Below, in pieces: positions 8,736 through 17,827 of a stretch of DNA of 64,000 bases. The translations under genes and the position numbers were made by a program. Origin of the DNA: G963667425 sp963667425 [NCBI: bacterium] (lineage in GTDB: Bacteria > UBP6 > UBA1177); the NCBI GenBank assembly GCA_963667425.1, contig OY763407.1:2604001-2668000 (forward strand), written 5' to 3'. The notes beneath the pieces were generated by a model that was given only the letters and a program-made list of their open reading frames with translations, was not told the DNA's origin and searched no databases. Position 1 is the first letter of the stretch. Each line of letters starts with the position of its first letter.

Positions 8736-10256
8736 ATGAGAAAAAAAGTAGTATTTTTGCTCCTCTTTTTGTTTTTTTCCTTATCGACCTGTTATGCTTC
8801 GTCGATAAATGAAGTTGTTGGGGCTCCAACTTCGGTAACACCTCAGGGTGCCCGACTTATTGCCACTGGCGGTGATAACGTCTATTATAACCCTTCTCTT
8901 TTAACTGAAGTTGAAAATTCTGTTTCAATAGGTGTTTTTTATCTTTATCAGGGTCTTGATATTTCTCTTATGAAAAGAGATGCTGTTAATGATATTGCAA
9001 TGGAAGCTCTTGATGCCGGTACTGATGGTTCTCCATACAGTCCTGTTCCAACTTCAACGCTTCCTTATCTTCGTGGCAGTTTTGATCCTTCTCAGGGCCA
9101 TGCTTATGCTGCTGTGAATGGAGTGTTTCATCTTATTCCAAAGTGGCTTACAGCCGGGTTTAGCGCTCTTGTGCCTATTGATACTGCAGCAAGCGTGGGC
9201 GGTTATTTTGTTGATGAACGTGAGGCTAATTTCTCCAATTCACTTCATTTTGAAATGTATGAGGATAAAACGACTCTTCCTTCTGTTTCAGTTGCTCTTG
9301 CTTCAAAGCCGACAGATTGGCTTTCTTTAGGTGCTGGTGTGGATTTGGAAATTCTTGGAACGGTTGATGCCAGATCTTTTAGTGCAGATTTTTTTAAGGC
9401 AGATCACAGAATTAATGCTTCTGCAGATATTAATGCTTCTGCGGCGCCTTTCTTTGCTGTTTCTTTAAGACCTGCTGAGCATGCTCTTGTTACTCTCACA
9501 ACTCACATGGAAGCCAAGAACAATGTGCTTGCAAATATTACAATGAAACTTAGAGGCGAATCAAATGCCGCTATTGAAAAGGTTCTGGATATTAATACTC
9601 AAAGTATAAATGCTGGTTATAGACCTCTTACAATAACACTTGGTGCTGCTCTTGAAAAGTATAAGTTTAATGATTTAACTGTTACAGCCGGTTTTTCCCT
9701 TATTTATCAGAGATGGTCGCAGTATAGAAATGGTCATGATGAAAGACCTCAGGATATATGGACATGGAATGCTGATTATGTTGATGAGGATGGTGATAAA
9801 GGTAAGTGGGAATTAAAAACTTATGATCACAGAATCTGGTATGATACTATTAATGTTACTGCCGCTTCAATGTTTGAGTACAAGGATCATAAATGGGGTG
9901 TGGATCTTTCTTTTTATAAATCGCCTGTGCCCGATCAGACTGGAAAAACAAATTATGTTGATAATGATAAGATAATTTTAGGTGGTGGATACAGCAAGGA
10001 TTGGGTTTTTGATACTTTTAAATTTCAGACCGGTGTTTCTGCAATGGTAACTTATCTTATTGAAAGAGAAACAAAGAAGGAACGCTCGGTAGCTGACGGA
10101 GTTTATGATGAATTCCCAAGTACGGCGAAAGATTTTATGACTGGAGAGTCTTATGAGTCAACAGCCGGCTTTCAGACAAATAATCCAGGTTATCCGGGAT
10201 ATACAAGCTCTGGTGTTCTTCTTCAGGGCGGGGTTTGGATTAAGTTTTTTATTTAA
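8736..10256 (+). CDS. FadL/OMPP1-type outer-membrane transport protein
   Basis: A 506-residue protein with a Sec signal peptide (MRKKVVFLLLFLFFSLSTCYA, cleaved before SSI). The mature N-terminus GAPTSVTPQGARLIATGGDNVYYNPSLL resembles the FadL hatch region, where an Asn-Pro-Ala/Ser box is usual. The body is alternating amphipathic strands, and the protein ends in a C-terminal aromatic (FFI), as outer-membrane barrels do. FadL proteins carry hydrophobic molecules across the outer membrane. The gene is followed 17 bp later by a lipoprotein gene, probably in the same transcript. Confidence 0.7.
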   Translation: MRKKVVFLLLFLFFSLSTCYASSINEVVGAPTSVTPQGARLIATGGDNVYYNPSLLTEVENSVSIGVFYLYQGLDISLMKRDAVNDIAMEALDAGTDGSPYSPVPTSTLPYLRGSFDPSQGHAYAAVNGVFHLIPKWLTAGFSALVPIDTAASVGGYFVDEREANFSNSLHFEMYEDKTTLPSVSVALASKPTDWLSLGAGVDLEILGTVDARSFSADFFKADHRINASADINASAAPFFAVSLRPAEHALVTLTTHMEAKNNVLANITMKLRGESNAAIEKVLDINTQSINAGYRPLTITLGAALEKYKFNDLTVTAGFSLIYQRWSQYRNGHDERPQDIWTWNADYVDEDGDKGKWELKTYDHRIWYDTINVTAASMFEYKDHKWGVDLSFYKSPVPDQTGKTNYVDNDKIILGGGYSKDWVFDTFKFQTGVSAMVTYLIERETKKERSVADGVYDEFPSTAKDFMTGESYESTAGFQTNNPGYPGYTSSGVLLQGGVWIKFFI

Positions 10257-10273
10257 AAATGGAGAGATATATC

Positions 10274-11401
10274 ATGTCAAAAGTTTTTATTTTTGTTTTT
10301 CTATTTTTGTTTTTTTCTGCCTGCACAATAGATTATACTGGACCTACGCCTCGAGTTGATGTCCCTGACGATGAGGTTATTGTAACAACTGAACCTGACG
10401 ATGAAGATGAAACACCTGATACAGTTACTGTTCCTGATGAAGAAGAGTCTCCACAGCCGGATGTTAATGATAGTGAAGAACCAGATGAGGATGTTGCTGT
10501 TGTTCCATGTTCAAATGATGGTGAGGTTGTTTATACTGAAGAGGTTTGTGGTTCAACAAACGAAGGTGTAATAAAAACAGTCTGTGAAGATGGTAATTTA
10601 AAGAGAATCTGTACATGTGATCCAGGAGAATATCCGAACTATTGCGGTACATTTGCTCAGAGAATGGTTTTTCATGCAAATACAGTGTTAAATGGAATGG
10701 GTGTTGTTCAGACAAAATCAAGAACACTTTCATATTTTAAGATGATTCATGAACAACAGGGAAGTCATGTCGATATAGTTGCGAAAATGTGCTACGCTTA
10801 TATTACAAGCAATCAGGATAATCTTGCAAAAGTTACTCTTCCGCAGAAATTTACTGATTCTCTTCATACTCTTTACAAATATGCAACAATAACTAAAGAA
10901 GACAATGGAACGTTTACATATCATCAGCCAAAATTCTGGGAAATGAGAGGTGCAACTCTTGAAAATATAGATACTGATACACTTCCTTCCTCAAGCAGTG
11001 ATTCAAGAGTGGAAGACTGGGATGAGGATGGCAATCCAGGTCTTACAACGATGCTTAAGGCTTTCAGTGCAAATGGGGATATGTATATTTTACAGAGAAA
11101 CTGGACAATATTTGATGGTACAATAGATACAAGCAATCCAAATATGCTTACAGAAGGAGTTGTTCAGTGGAATGATGAGCAGGTCAATCTTGGATCAAGC
11201 AGTACAATTCTCAAGCTTGTTTCAACACAAAATGTAATGGTGACTGGTGATTTTAGCAGTGAATCATATTTTCAGGAAACAGATCCTGCGCCGGGATATT
11301 TAAACCCATGGTCACAGCTTAAAATTGATGCAAGCTGGGAATGTAAAGACATCAGACTTCATGCTGATACTCTTTTTGGTGATCCTGCTCTTAGTGAGTA
11401 G
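10274..11401 (+). CDS. Asp-rich stalk lipoprotein, family A (paralogue of the 16.1 kb gene)
   Basis: A 375-residue predicted lipoprotein with lipobox FFSAC, then an acidic stalk of D/E/P repeats to about residue 75. Next comes a small Cys-rich segment (CSNDGE...VCEDG...CTCDPG) and a C-terminal domain beginning at the CGTFAQRMVF region. That domain shares SKMC/AKMC-type and DSRVEDWDxDGxPG motifs with the lipoprotein at 16089-17066. The DSRVEDWDEDGNPG loop may bind calcium. The ATG at 10274 has GGAGAG 9 bp upstream and is preferred over 10259. Function unknown; it sits behind the FadL-like gene. Confidence 0.75.
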   Translation: MSKVFIFVFLFLFFSACTIDYTGPTPRVDVPDDEVIVTTEPDDEDETPDTVTVPDEEESPQPDVNDSEEPDEDVAVVPCSNDGEVVYTEEVCGSTNEGVIKTVCEDGNLKRICTCDPGEYPNYCGTFAQRMVFHANTVLNGMGVVQTKSRTLSYFKMIHEQQGSHVDIVAKMCYAYITSNQDNLAKVTLPQKFTDSLHTLYKYATITKEDNGTFTYHQPKFWEMRGATLENIDTDTLPSSSSDSRVEDWDEDGNPGLTTMLKAFSANGDMYILQRNWTIFDGTIDTSNPNMLTEGVVQWNDEQVNLGSSSTILKLVSTQNVMVTGDFSSESYFQETDPAPGYLNPWSQLKIDASWECKDIRLHADTLFGDPALSE

Positions 11402-11441
11402 TTTTTTCTAAAAATTCTTATTTATCTCTATCTATTCTAAT

Positions 11442-11469
11442 TTGACTAAAATTTCTTATAAGTTATAGT
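11442..11469 (+). promoter_or_regulatory. Promoter of the M29 aminopeptidase gene
   Basis: TTGACT at 11442-11447, 16 bp spacer, TATAGT at 11464-11469, 35 bp before the start codon. Confidence 0.6.
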
Positions 11470-11504
11470 TTAAAAGCTCTTTATTTAATTAAAAAGGAAT
11501 TCAG

Positions 11505-12620
11505 ATGAAAGATTTAAGATTACAGAAGCTTGCAGATCTTCTTGTTAATTATTCTGCAGATGTTCAGGAAGGTGATTTTGTATTTGTAATGTGTGAAGAT
11601 GTTGCTGTTCCATGGATGAAAGAAGTTGTACGTGCTGCTGTAAAAGCTGGCGCACATGTTGAAACTTTAATAACAAATGTTGATGTTGATACTGTAAAAA
11701 TTACTGAATCAACTGAAAAACAGCTCAGAACAAACAATTTTATGATGAAAACCATGCTTGAAAAGGCAGATGTATGGCTGACTGCATGGGGAACATCAAA
11801 TACCAGATCTAAGAGCGGTATTCCGGGAATAAAGATGCAGGCATATGCAAAAGGTGCTGCCGGTTGGAGAAAAATTTATTCTCAAAGAATGGGAAGCGGA
11901 GAGCTCAGATGGTGTGGAACACAATTCCCAACACAGGCTAATGCTCAGGATGCTGGAATGAGCCTTGAAGATTATGAGAAATTTGTTTATTCTGCCGGTC
12001 TTATTGATAAAGATGATCCTGTTTCAGAATGGAAAAAAATAAGTGCGGAACAGGATAAATGGGTTAATTATCTTAATACAAAAAAAGAACTTCATATAAT
12101 TTCCGAAGAGACTGATATTAAAGTCAAAATAGATGGAAGAAAATGGATAAACTGTGACGGTAGAGTCAATTTTCCTGATGGAGAAATTTTTACATCTCCG
12201 GTTGAAAACGAGATTAACGGTGTAATTTCATTTTCATTTCCAGGTATTTATATGGGACAGGAAATAGAAGGAATTAAGCTTGAAGTAAAAGATGGCAAAG
12301 TAGTAAAGGCAACAGCAAAAAAAGGAGAGGAACTTTTAAAATCACTGCTTGAAGTGGATGAAGGTGCCAGCTTTTTTGGAGAAGTGGCAATTGGTACAAA
12401 CTATGGAATAAAGAATTTTACTAAAAATATGCTTTTTGATGAAAAAATCGGGGGTACAGTTCACATGGCTATTGGTGATTCCATGCCTGAAGCTGGTGGA
12501 AAAAACTCTTCATCAATCCATTGGGATATGCTCTGCGATATGAGAAATGAAGGTAAAATATATGCAGATGGCGAACTTTTTTATGAAAATGGAGCATTTG
12601 TAAAAGGAATAATTGACTAA
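11505..12620 (+). CDS. M29 family aminopeptidase
   Basis: A 371-residue cytosolic metallo-aminopeptidase of the thermophilic M29 type (AmpS/PepS/AmpT), which removes N-terminal residues from peptides. The usual dinuclear-metal ligands are visible: Glu in NFPDGEIFTSP (about residue 227), Glu in ASFFGEVAIGTN (about 290), His in GGTVHMAIGDS (about 324), His in SSIHWDM (about 344), then Asp in the same segment. Length is slightly short of the common 400-410. The ribosome site AAAGGAAT precedes the ATG. It is a single gene with its own promoter, ahead of the Fur-controlled operon. Confidence 0.88.
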   Translation: MKDLRLQKLADLLVNYSADVQEGDFVFVMCEDVAVPWMKEVVRAAVKAGAHVETLITNVDVDTVKITESTEKQLRTNNFMMKTMLEKADVWLTAWGTSNTRSKSGIPGIKMQAYAKGAAGWRKIYSQRMGSGELRWCGTQFPTQANAQDAGMSLEDYEKFVYSAGLIDKDDPVSEWKKISAEQDKWVNYLNTKKELHIISEETDIKVKIDGRKWINCDGRVNFPDGEIFTSPVENEINGVISFSFPGIYMGQEIEGIKLEVKDGKVVKATAKKGEELLKSLLEVDEGASFFGEVAIGTNYGIKNFTKNMLFDEKIGGTVHMAIGDSMPEAGGKNSSSIHWDMLCDMRNEGKIYADGELFYENGAFVKGIID

Positions 12621-12664
12621 TTTATAATGTTTTTTTCATAGTTCTTTAAAAAGTGATAAAAAAG

Positions 12665-12704
12665 TTGATTTTTAATTTCTTTTATGATAATAATAATTGT
12701 TATC
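12665..12704 (+). promoter_or_regulatory. Fur box over the promoter of the oxygen/iron operon
   Basis: The 19-mer GATAATAATAATTGTTATC at 12686-12704 matches the classical Fur consensus at 16 of 19 positions by my count. It overlaps a candidate -10 (TAATAA, 12688-12693) that is 17 bp from TTGATT (12665-12670). Binding there would block RNA polymerase. The first gene downstream encodes a Fur-family protein, so autoregulation is the simplest reading. Confidence 0.75.
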
Positions 12705-12722
12705 ATTATTGAAGAGGTGGTG

Positions 12723-13103
12723 ATGTTACTTAAAACGTCGAGACACAGAGAGAAAATAAAAGAGATTCTTGCAGTAGCTAACTATCATCCTACGGTGGAA
12801 GAACTGTATATGGTTTTAAAACCGGAATATCCCAAATTAAGTTTAGCTACTGTTTATAGAAATTTGGAGCAGCTTTGTCAAACTATGGAAATCTGGAAAA
12901 TAGAAATGCCAGGTTCTCCTGCAAGGTATGACGGTAATATGGAAAAACATTTTCATAAAAAATGCGTTTTATGCGGAAGTATTACTGATGTGTTTCCAAA
13001 TACTTCTCTTGATGATGTTATAGCTTCAATGATAGATGATGATGGTTTTGATCTTAAAAGTTATAAAATTGACTTTTTAGGGCTATGTGATAAATGTAAA
13101 TAG
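12723..13103 (+). CDS. Fur/PerR-family metalloregulator
   Basis: A 126-residue regulator with an N-terminal winged helix (PKLSLATVYRNLEQL is the recognition helix) and a C-terminal metal-binding dimer domain. HFHKKCVLCG and LGLCDKC give the two CxxC pairs of the structural zinc site, and HFH plus acidic residues give the sensing site. The company of rubrerythrin and superoxide reductase is typical of PerR regulons in anaerobes, but the box upstream is Fur-like, so Fur versus PerR is left open. ATG at 12723 follows GAGGTGGTG; an in-frame upstream start at 12684 would lie inside the operator and is rejected. Confidence 0.88.
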   Translation: MLLKTSRHREKIKEILAVANYHPTVEELYMVLKPEYPKLSLATVYRNLEQLCQTMEIWKIEMPGSPARYDGNMEKHFHKKCVLCGSITDVFPNTSLDDVIASMIDDDGFDLKSYKIDFLGLCDKCK

Positions 13104-13136
13104 TATGTATTTTTACTTTTTTTTCAGGAGGTTGTG

Positions 13137-13709
13137 ATGACACTTAAAGGAACAAGGACAGAAAAACATCTTCTTATGGCTTTTGCTGGAGAATCTCAGG
13201 CAAGAAATCGTTATACCTATTTTGCTTCAAAAGCAAAGAAGGAAGGTCTTGAGAAAATTGCAAAAATTTTTGAAGAGACAGCAAATCAGGAAAAAGAACA
13301 TGCAGAGAGATTTTTTAAATTTCTTGAAGGTGGTATGCTTGAAATTTCAGCAACTTTTCCTGCAGGTGTTATCGGTACAACCCTTGAAAATCTAAAAGCT
13401 TCAGCTGATGGTGAACATGAAGAACATGCTGATCTTTATCCGATGTTTGCTGATGTTGCAGAAGAAGAAGGATTCAACGCTGTTGCTGCTGTTTTTAGAG
13501 CTGTATGTGTAGCTGAAAAACATCATGAAGATCGTTATCGCTATTATGTAGAGCAGCTGGAAAAGGGAGAGATGTTTAAAAAAGAAGAGAAAACCGTATG
13601 GCGTTGTCTTAACTGCGGTTATATTTACGAAGGTGAGGATGCACCTAAAGCATGTCCTGCATGTGCTCATCCTCAGGCTTATTTTGAAATTCTCAATCAG
13701 GGCTGGTAA
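13137..13709 (+). CDS. rbr: Rubrerythrin (NADH peroxidase-type, C-terminal rubredoxin domain)
   Basis: A 190-residue non-haem diiron protein that reduces hydrogen peroxide. It has a four-helix ferritin-like domain with ExxH pairs ([35 protein letters not shown]). The rubredoxin-like C-terminus has [10 protein letters not shown] and [11 protein letters not shown], placing Fe(SCys)4. AGGAGG lies 5 bp before the ATG at 13137. A GTG one codon earlier is possible. It lies 33 bp after the regulator and is the second gene of the operon. Confidence 0.96.
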   Translation: MTLKGTRTEKHLLMAFAGESQARNRYTYFASKAKKEGLEKIAKIFEETANQEKEHAERFFKFLEGGMLEISATFPAGVIGTTLENLKASADGEHEEHADLYPMFADVAEEEGFNAVAAVFRAVCVAEKHHEDRYRYYVEQLEKGEMFKKEEKTVWRCLNCGYIYEGEDAPKACPACAHPQAYFEILNQGW

Positions 13710-13734
13710 TTTTATTTAAAAGGAGGGAACTGTT

Positions 13735-14115
13735 ATGAGAGAAAGACTTGAAGTTTACAAATGTGAGAAATGCGGTAATATCGTGGAAGTTCTTCACGGT
13801 GGGCCAGGAGCACTTGAATGTTGTGGAGCACCTATGAAAAAGTTTGAAGAAAAAAATGCTGATTCCACAACAGAAAAACATGTTCCTATAATTGAGAAAA
13901 CTGATAATGGTGTAAGAGTTTATGTCGGTTCAACTGAACATCCAATGACTGAAGCTCACTATATAGAATGGATTGAAGTTATAAATGGTGACTACATTCA
14001 GAGAAAATATCTTAAACCTGGAGATAAACCTGAGGCATTCTTTTATGTTCCGTATAGCGATAAACTTGTTGCAAGAGAATATTGTAATGTCCATGGATTA
14101 TGGAAAGACAAATAA
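13735..14115 (+). CDS. dfx: Desulfoferrodoxin (2Fe superoxide reductase)
   Basis: A 126-residue two-centre superoxide reductase. Centre I is the N-terminal desulforedoxin domain with YKCEKCG and LECCGAPM (four Cys). Centre II has His ligands in [21 protein letters not shown] and the final Cys/His of [11 protein letters not shown]. It reduces superoxide to peroxide without making oxygen, feeding rubrerythrin. A strong AAGGAGGGAA ribosome site is present. It lies 25 bp after rbr. Confidence 0.97.
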   Translation: MRERLEVYKCEKCGNIVEVLHGGPGALECCGAPMKKFEEKNADSTTEKHVPIIEKTDNGVRVYVGSTEHPMTEAHYIEWIEVINGDYIQRKYLKPGDKPEAFFYVPYSDKLVAREYCNVHGLWKDK

Positions 14116-14131
14116 ATAAGGAGATGGTGAA

Positions 14132-14647
14132 ATGTTAACTCAGAAAATGGAAAAAGGTCTTGTGGCTCAAATGAATTATGAAATTTATTCTGCATTCATT
14201 TATAAAGCTATGGCCGCCTATCTTGACAGTGTTGACCTTTCCGGTATGGCGAACTGGATGAAAGTTCAGTACGAAGAAGAGATGTTTCATGCAGAAAAAA
14301 TGTATACATTCATTGTTGAGAGAGAAGGAAGAGCTGTTTATACGGCATTTCCTGAACTACCAGTTGAATGGGATTCTATAAAGGCTGTTTTTGAAGGAGC
14401 TCTTGAGCATGAAAGAACAGTTACTGCAAGGATAAATGATCTTATGACACTTGCTCTTGAAGAAAAAGATCATGCCACACATTCATTCCTTAACTGGTTT
14501 GTTAATGAACAGGTTGAGGAAGAAGCAAACGTTATAACTATTTTAAAGCAGCTTAAACTGATGGGAGATTCTGGGCATGGTATTTATATGCTGGATAAAG
14601 ATCTTTCAACAAGGATTTTTGTTGCACCTGTAGATACTGCGAATTAA
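14132..14647 (+). CDS. ftnA: Bacterial non-haem ferritin
   Basis: A 171-residue FtnA-type ferritin that oxidises and stores iron. Ferroxidase ligands are visible: MNYEIYSAFIY (Glu17 region), YEEEMFHAEKM (the ExxH pair), EHERTVT, and NEQVEEEANV. Length is normal (165-175). Ribosome site AAGGAGATGG. Its place after two peroxide and superoxide scavengers fits iron withholding during oxygen exposure. Confidence 0.95.
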   Translation: MLTQKMEKGLVAQMNYEIYSAFIYKAMAAYLDSVDLSGMANWMKVQYEEEMFHAEKMYTFIVEREGRAVYTAFPELPVEWDSIKAVFEGALEHERTVTARINDLMTLALEEKDHATHSFLNWFVNEQVEEEANVITILKQLKLMGDSGHGIYMLDKDLSTRIFVAPVDTAN

Positions 14648-14664
14648 TATTGGGGAGATAAAAA

Positions 14665-15867
14665 ATGGATCTTAAAGCGGTTAAGGTTTCAGAACATGTT
14701 TACTGGGTTGGAGCAGTAGACTGGAATGTTAGAAATTTTCATGGATATACTACTTCTCAGGGTACGACATATAATGCATATCTTATTGTAGCAGACAAAA
14801 TAACTCTTGTTGATACAGTAAAACATGGTTTCGAGGAAGAGCTTTTAGCCAGAGTTTCTTCTGTTGTAGATCCTTCGAAAATAGACTACTTTGTTTCTAA
14901 CCATGCTGAACCTGACCATTCAGGCTCTATTTCATTTATGGCTGAAAAAATAAAGCCAAAAAAAATATTTGCCAGTAAAATGGGTAAAAAAACATTAGAG
15001 GCATATTTTGATTTTCCTGTTGAGATTACTTCAGTAAACAACCTTGAAATCATAGATTTTGGTGGAGTTCATCTTAAATTTATTGAAACAAGAATGCTTC
15101 ATTGGCCTGACAGCATGTTCTCTTATCTTGAAGAGGATAAAATACTCTTTTCTCAGGATGCTTTCGGTATGCATCTGGCTTGTGCTGAACGGTTTGATGA
15201 TCAGTTTACGTGGCCTTTTCTTGCAAAGCTGGCTTCAGATTACTATGCAAATATAATAACTCCCTATAGTCAGAATGTTCAGAAAATAATTTCTGCATTT
15301 AAAGAAATGAAACTTGAACTTAATATGGTTCTTCCTGATCATGGCCCTATCTGGAGAGACATGGAGCGTTTTGGAAAGATGATTGATCTCTATATGAATT
15401 GGGCCGATAGAAAAATGAAGAAAAAAGCTGTTATTGTTTTTGCTACAATGTGGCATAGTACTGAAATTATGTCAAAAACTATTGAAGATGAGTTGTCCCA
15501 GAGAGGTTTTGAAGTAATTACATTTAATACTGAAATAGCCGGTAGAAGTGATATCGCTTCTGAAATGATAGATGCATCTGCTTTGATTGTTGGTTCTCCT
15601 ACACTTAATAACAACCTTTTTCCATCTATATCAGATGCTCTTATATATTTAAAAGGTCTTAAGTTTAAAACACCTGTTGCAGCAGCATTCGGCAGTTATG
15701 GCTGGAGTGGTGAATCTGTTCCTCAAATTGCTGAAATGCTTAAATCATCGGGCTGTGATGTTGTAGAAACTGTTGGTGCAAAATATAAACCGACAGTAGA
15801 GATATTACATGACTGTAGAGTTCTTGCCGAGAAAGTGGCAGATGCTGTGGATAATTATTTTAATTAA
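14665..15867 (+). CDS. fprA: Flavodiiron protein (oxygen/NO reductase)
   Basis: A 400-residue A-type flavoprotein. The metallo-beta-lactamase-like diiron domain shows the HAEPDHSGS motif (HxExDH) at about residues 80-88, a later His in RMLHWPDSM, and Asp in FSQDAFG. The flavodoxin domain starts near residue 253 ([14 protein letters not shown]) and binds FMN. These enzymes reduce oxygen to water, or NO to N2O, with electrons from rubredoxin, which is the next gene. GGGGAGATAAAA precedes the ATG. Confidence 0.96.
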   Translation: MDLKAVKVSEHVYWVGAVDWNVRNFHGYTTSQGTTYNAYLIVADKITLVDTVKHGFEEELLARVSSVVDPSKIDYFVSNHAEPDHSGSISFMAEKIKPKKIFASKMGKKTLEAYFDFPVEITSVNNLEIIDFGGVHLKFIETRMLHWPDSMFSYLEEDKILFSQDAFGMHLACAERFDDQFTWPFLAKLASDYYANIITPYSQNVQKIISAFKEMKLELNMVLPDHGPIWRDMERFGKMIDLYMNWADRKMKKKAVIVFATMWHSTEIMSKTIEDELSQRGFEVITFNTEIAGRSDIASEMIDASALIVGSPTLNNNLFPSISDALIYLKGLKFKTPVAAAFGSYGWSGESVPQIAEMLKSSGCDVVETVGAKYKPTVEILHDCRVLAEKVADAVDNYFN

Positions 15868-15878
15868 TGGAGAAAATC

Positions 15879-16037
15879 ATGGAAAAGTACGTATGTGATG
15901 TTTGCGGTTATGTTTACGATCCTGAATTTGGTGATCCTGATAATGATATAAAACCTGGAACTTCTTTTGATGATCTTCCTGATGACTGGGTATGCCCTCT
16001 TTGTGGCGCAGGAAAGGAAAGTTTTACAGAAGAATAG
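15879..16037 (+). CDS. rub: Rubredoxin
   Basis: A 52-residue protein with the two rubredoxin knuckles [10 protein letters not shown] (residues 6-15) and [11 protein letters not shown] (39-49), and the conserved [14 protein letters not shown] segment. It binds one Fe(SCys)4 and donates electrons to the flavodiiron protein or rubrerythrin. It starts 11 bp after fprA, with GGAG 6 bp upstream of the ATG. It is the last gene of the six-gene operon, ended by the hairpin at 16064-16090. Confidence 0.97.
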   Translation: MEKYVCDVCGYVYDPEFGDPDNDIKPGTSFDDLPDDWVCPLCGAGKESFTEE

Positions 16038-16063
16038 TTTCTTTTAATCAGAGACAAAATAAA

Positions 16064-16090
16064 AAGAGCGGTCTTATGACCGCTTTTTTT
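16064..16090. terminator. Bidirectional terminator after rubredoxin
   Basis: AGCGGTC-TTAT-GACCGCT stem, A-run on the left and T-run on the right. It ends the oxygen/iron operon and, from the other strand, the lipoprotein gene whose stop codon overlaps the T-run. Confidence 0.9.
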
Positions 16091-17066
16091 ATTCTCCAAA
16101 AAGTTCTGCTCTATGTTCGATTACATATTTGCAATCTGCATCATCACTTAATTTTATATTAATGAAATAACTTCTTTCAGCATCATCTCCAGGGGTTGTT
16201 GGTGAACCGTCTTTGAACAGAGAATAATCTGTTTTCATAACTTTCTGCCATTCAAACCATTCACAGAGGCCTTCAATTCGATCAGAAGAGACAACTTCTC
16301 CTCTTAATATAGTGAAAACTTTCTGAACGATAGAAACATCGGCATTAACCCCGATACCTTCAACTTTTATCATAATTCCAGGGACTCCATCATTATCCCA
16401 GTCTTCAACTCTTGAATCATCTGCTTTCACAGGAAGATCATCATCTTCTTTCTCAAGAGTGCATGAACGAATTTCTGTAGATTTTTCCTGAAAGAAAGAT
16501 ATTTTTCCATTTTCATTATGAGAAAGAAAAGCTTTTTTATATATTACAGGAAGTGCTTCAACAAAAGAATCAGGAATATATAAATTCATGAAATCTTCTT
16601 TTTCGTTGCCAAGAGACATATGACACATTTTTGATTCTATTTCTATTTGGTCATCATGCTGAGTTTGTTTCACAAGCAGATACATGTCAACCCATGCAGC
16701 AACATTTCCAAGGATAGGCGCATCTGTATATCCGTCAAAAACAGTTTTTTGAGCCCATGTTCCTGTAAGATCAGGAAATTCCGGCTCAATATTTTCTTCA
16801 TCCTGAATTTCTGTTACTTCATTATCTTCATCTTTAAAAATATTTTTATCTACTTCTTCATAATTTGTGTCAGCTGATTCATCTGTGGAATTGTTTAATT
16901 CAGGATTTGAATCATTAAATTCATCATCTGTTTCTTCTATTGTTTCTTTAACATCATCTTCTGTTGTGCCGTTACCTAGGTGAAGAGTACATGAAATCAT
17001 GAATACGAACATCATAGAATAAAATTCAAGTGTTTTCTTTTTCCAGAATATATATGCATTTCTCAT
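16089..17066 (-). CDS. Asp/Glu-rich stalk lipoprotein, family A paralogue
   Basis: A 325-residue predicted lipoprotein (lipobox FMISC at about residues 22-26) with an acidic, low-complexity stalk to about residue 95. A domain starting TGTWAQKTVFDGY follows, homologous to the C-terminal domain of the 10274-11401 protein: both have a GTxAQ opening, a K-M-C motif after about 40 residues, and DSRVEDWDxDGxPG. Asn-His-Cys-rich inserts of the first copy are missing here. Function unknown. The first ATG is weakly supported; ATG-ATG at codons 18-19 is an alternative start. It is convergent with the rubredoxin operon. Confidence 0.72.
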   Translation of the reverse strand: MRNAYIFWKKKTLEFYSMMFVFMISCTLHLGNGTTEDDVKETIEETDDEFNDSNPELNNSTDESADTNYEEVDKNIFKDEDNEVTEIQDEENIEPEFPDLTGTWAQKTVFDGYTDAPILGNVAAWVDMYLLVKQTQHDDQIEIESKMCHMSLGNEKEDFMNLYIPDSFVEALPVIYKKAFLSHNENGKISFFQEKSTEIRSCTLEKEDDDLPVKADDSRVEDWDNDGVPGIMIKVEGIGVNADVSIVQKVFTILRGEVVSSDRIEGLCEWFEWQKVMKTDYSLFKDGSPTTPGDDAERSYFINIKLSDDADCKYVIEHRAELFGE

Positions 17067-17147
17067 TAAGGAACCATAAAAAGTTAAACTTTTATTACTT
17101 TACACTTCATAAAATTTTTATCAAGAAGATTTCTGAAAACAAGTTAC

Positions 17148-17176
17148 TTGACATTTGAAAGTATTCCGTTTATTAG
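17148..17176 (+). promoter_or_regulatory. Promoter of the GNAT gene
   Basis: TTGACA at 17148-17153, 17 bp spacer, TATTAG at 17171-17176, 27 bp before the start codon. A GATAAT further on is a second choice of -10. Confidence 0.5.
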
Positions 17177-17203
17177 ATAATGATGTTTTTGTGGAGAAAG
17201 TCT

Positions 17204-17728
17204 ATGCATACAAAGAATAAAAAATTAGAAAACTATACTATAAAAATAAAGCCTATGATAATAGATGATCTTGCTCCGGCTTTTCATCTTGGTGAAAAAC
17301 TGTTTACATTAAAAACGCTTCCAAATTTATATAGAATATGGGATGAATATGAAATAATAGATTTTTATAATTCCAGTTCTGAATATTGTCTAAGTGCTTT
17401 TGCAGATGAAAAACTGGTAGGCTTTTTACTTGGAACAGTAATTGAAAAAACAAAAAGAAAAAAATACGGATACCTTGTCTGGACTGGTGTTGATAAAGAT
17501 TTTGTCGGGCGCGGTATTGCGTCAATGCTTTTTGAAGAGTTTAGAAAGATGATGGTTGATGAAGGGGTATCTTCAATAGTGATTGATACTCAGGCTGATA
17601 ATTATAATGCGCTTAATTTCTTTTCAGGCAAAGGATTTAAAGATCCAAGGCAGCATGTTTACATGACTTTGGAGCTTACAGAAAGTAATGCCTCTTTGCA
17701 TAATAATCATAAAAAAGAGAAACATTGA
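17204..17728 (+). CDS. GNAT-family N-acetyltransferase
   Basis: A 174-residue acetyl-CoA-dependent acetyltransferase. The N-terminal IKIKPMIIDDLAPAF is the usual GNAT opening. The acetyl-CoA pyrophosphate loop DKDFVGRGIASMLFEEF (V/Q-x-x-G-x-G/A) lies near residues 102-118, and NYNALNFFSGKGF forms the C-terminal alpha4-beta7 turn. The arrangement resembles RimI-like ribosomal or small-molecule acetylases; substrate unknown. ATG at 17204 has GGAG 7 bp upstream. The tail is Asn/His/Lys rich. Confidence 0.85.
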   Translation: MHTKNKKLENYTIKIKPMIIDDLAPAFHLGEKLFTLKTLPNLYRIWDEYEIIDFYNSSSEYCLSAFADEKLVGFLLGTVIEKTKRKKYGYLVWTGVDKDFVGRGIASMLFEEFRKMMVDEGVSSIVIDTQADNYNALNFFSGKGFKDPRQHVYMTLELTESNASLHNNHKKEKH

Positions 17729-17755
17729 TCATTCTGATTTCAATTGTAAATTCTT

Positions 17756-17784
17756 TTGACAACTTTTTTGCTATAGTGTATAAA
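17756..17784 (+). promoter_or_regulatory. Strong sigma70 promoter of the small lipoprotein gene
   Basis: Perfect TTGACA at 17756-17761, 17 bp spacer, TATAAA at 17779-17784. GGAGG follows at 17814-17818. Confidence 0.7.
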
Positions 17785-17827
17785 GCGGAGTTGTTAATTT
17801 TAAACTAAATTTTGGAGGATGCTTTTT

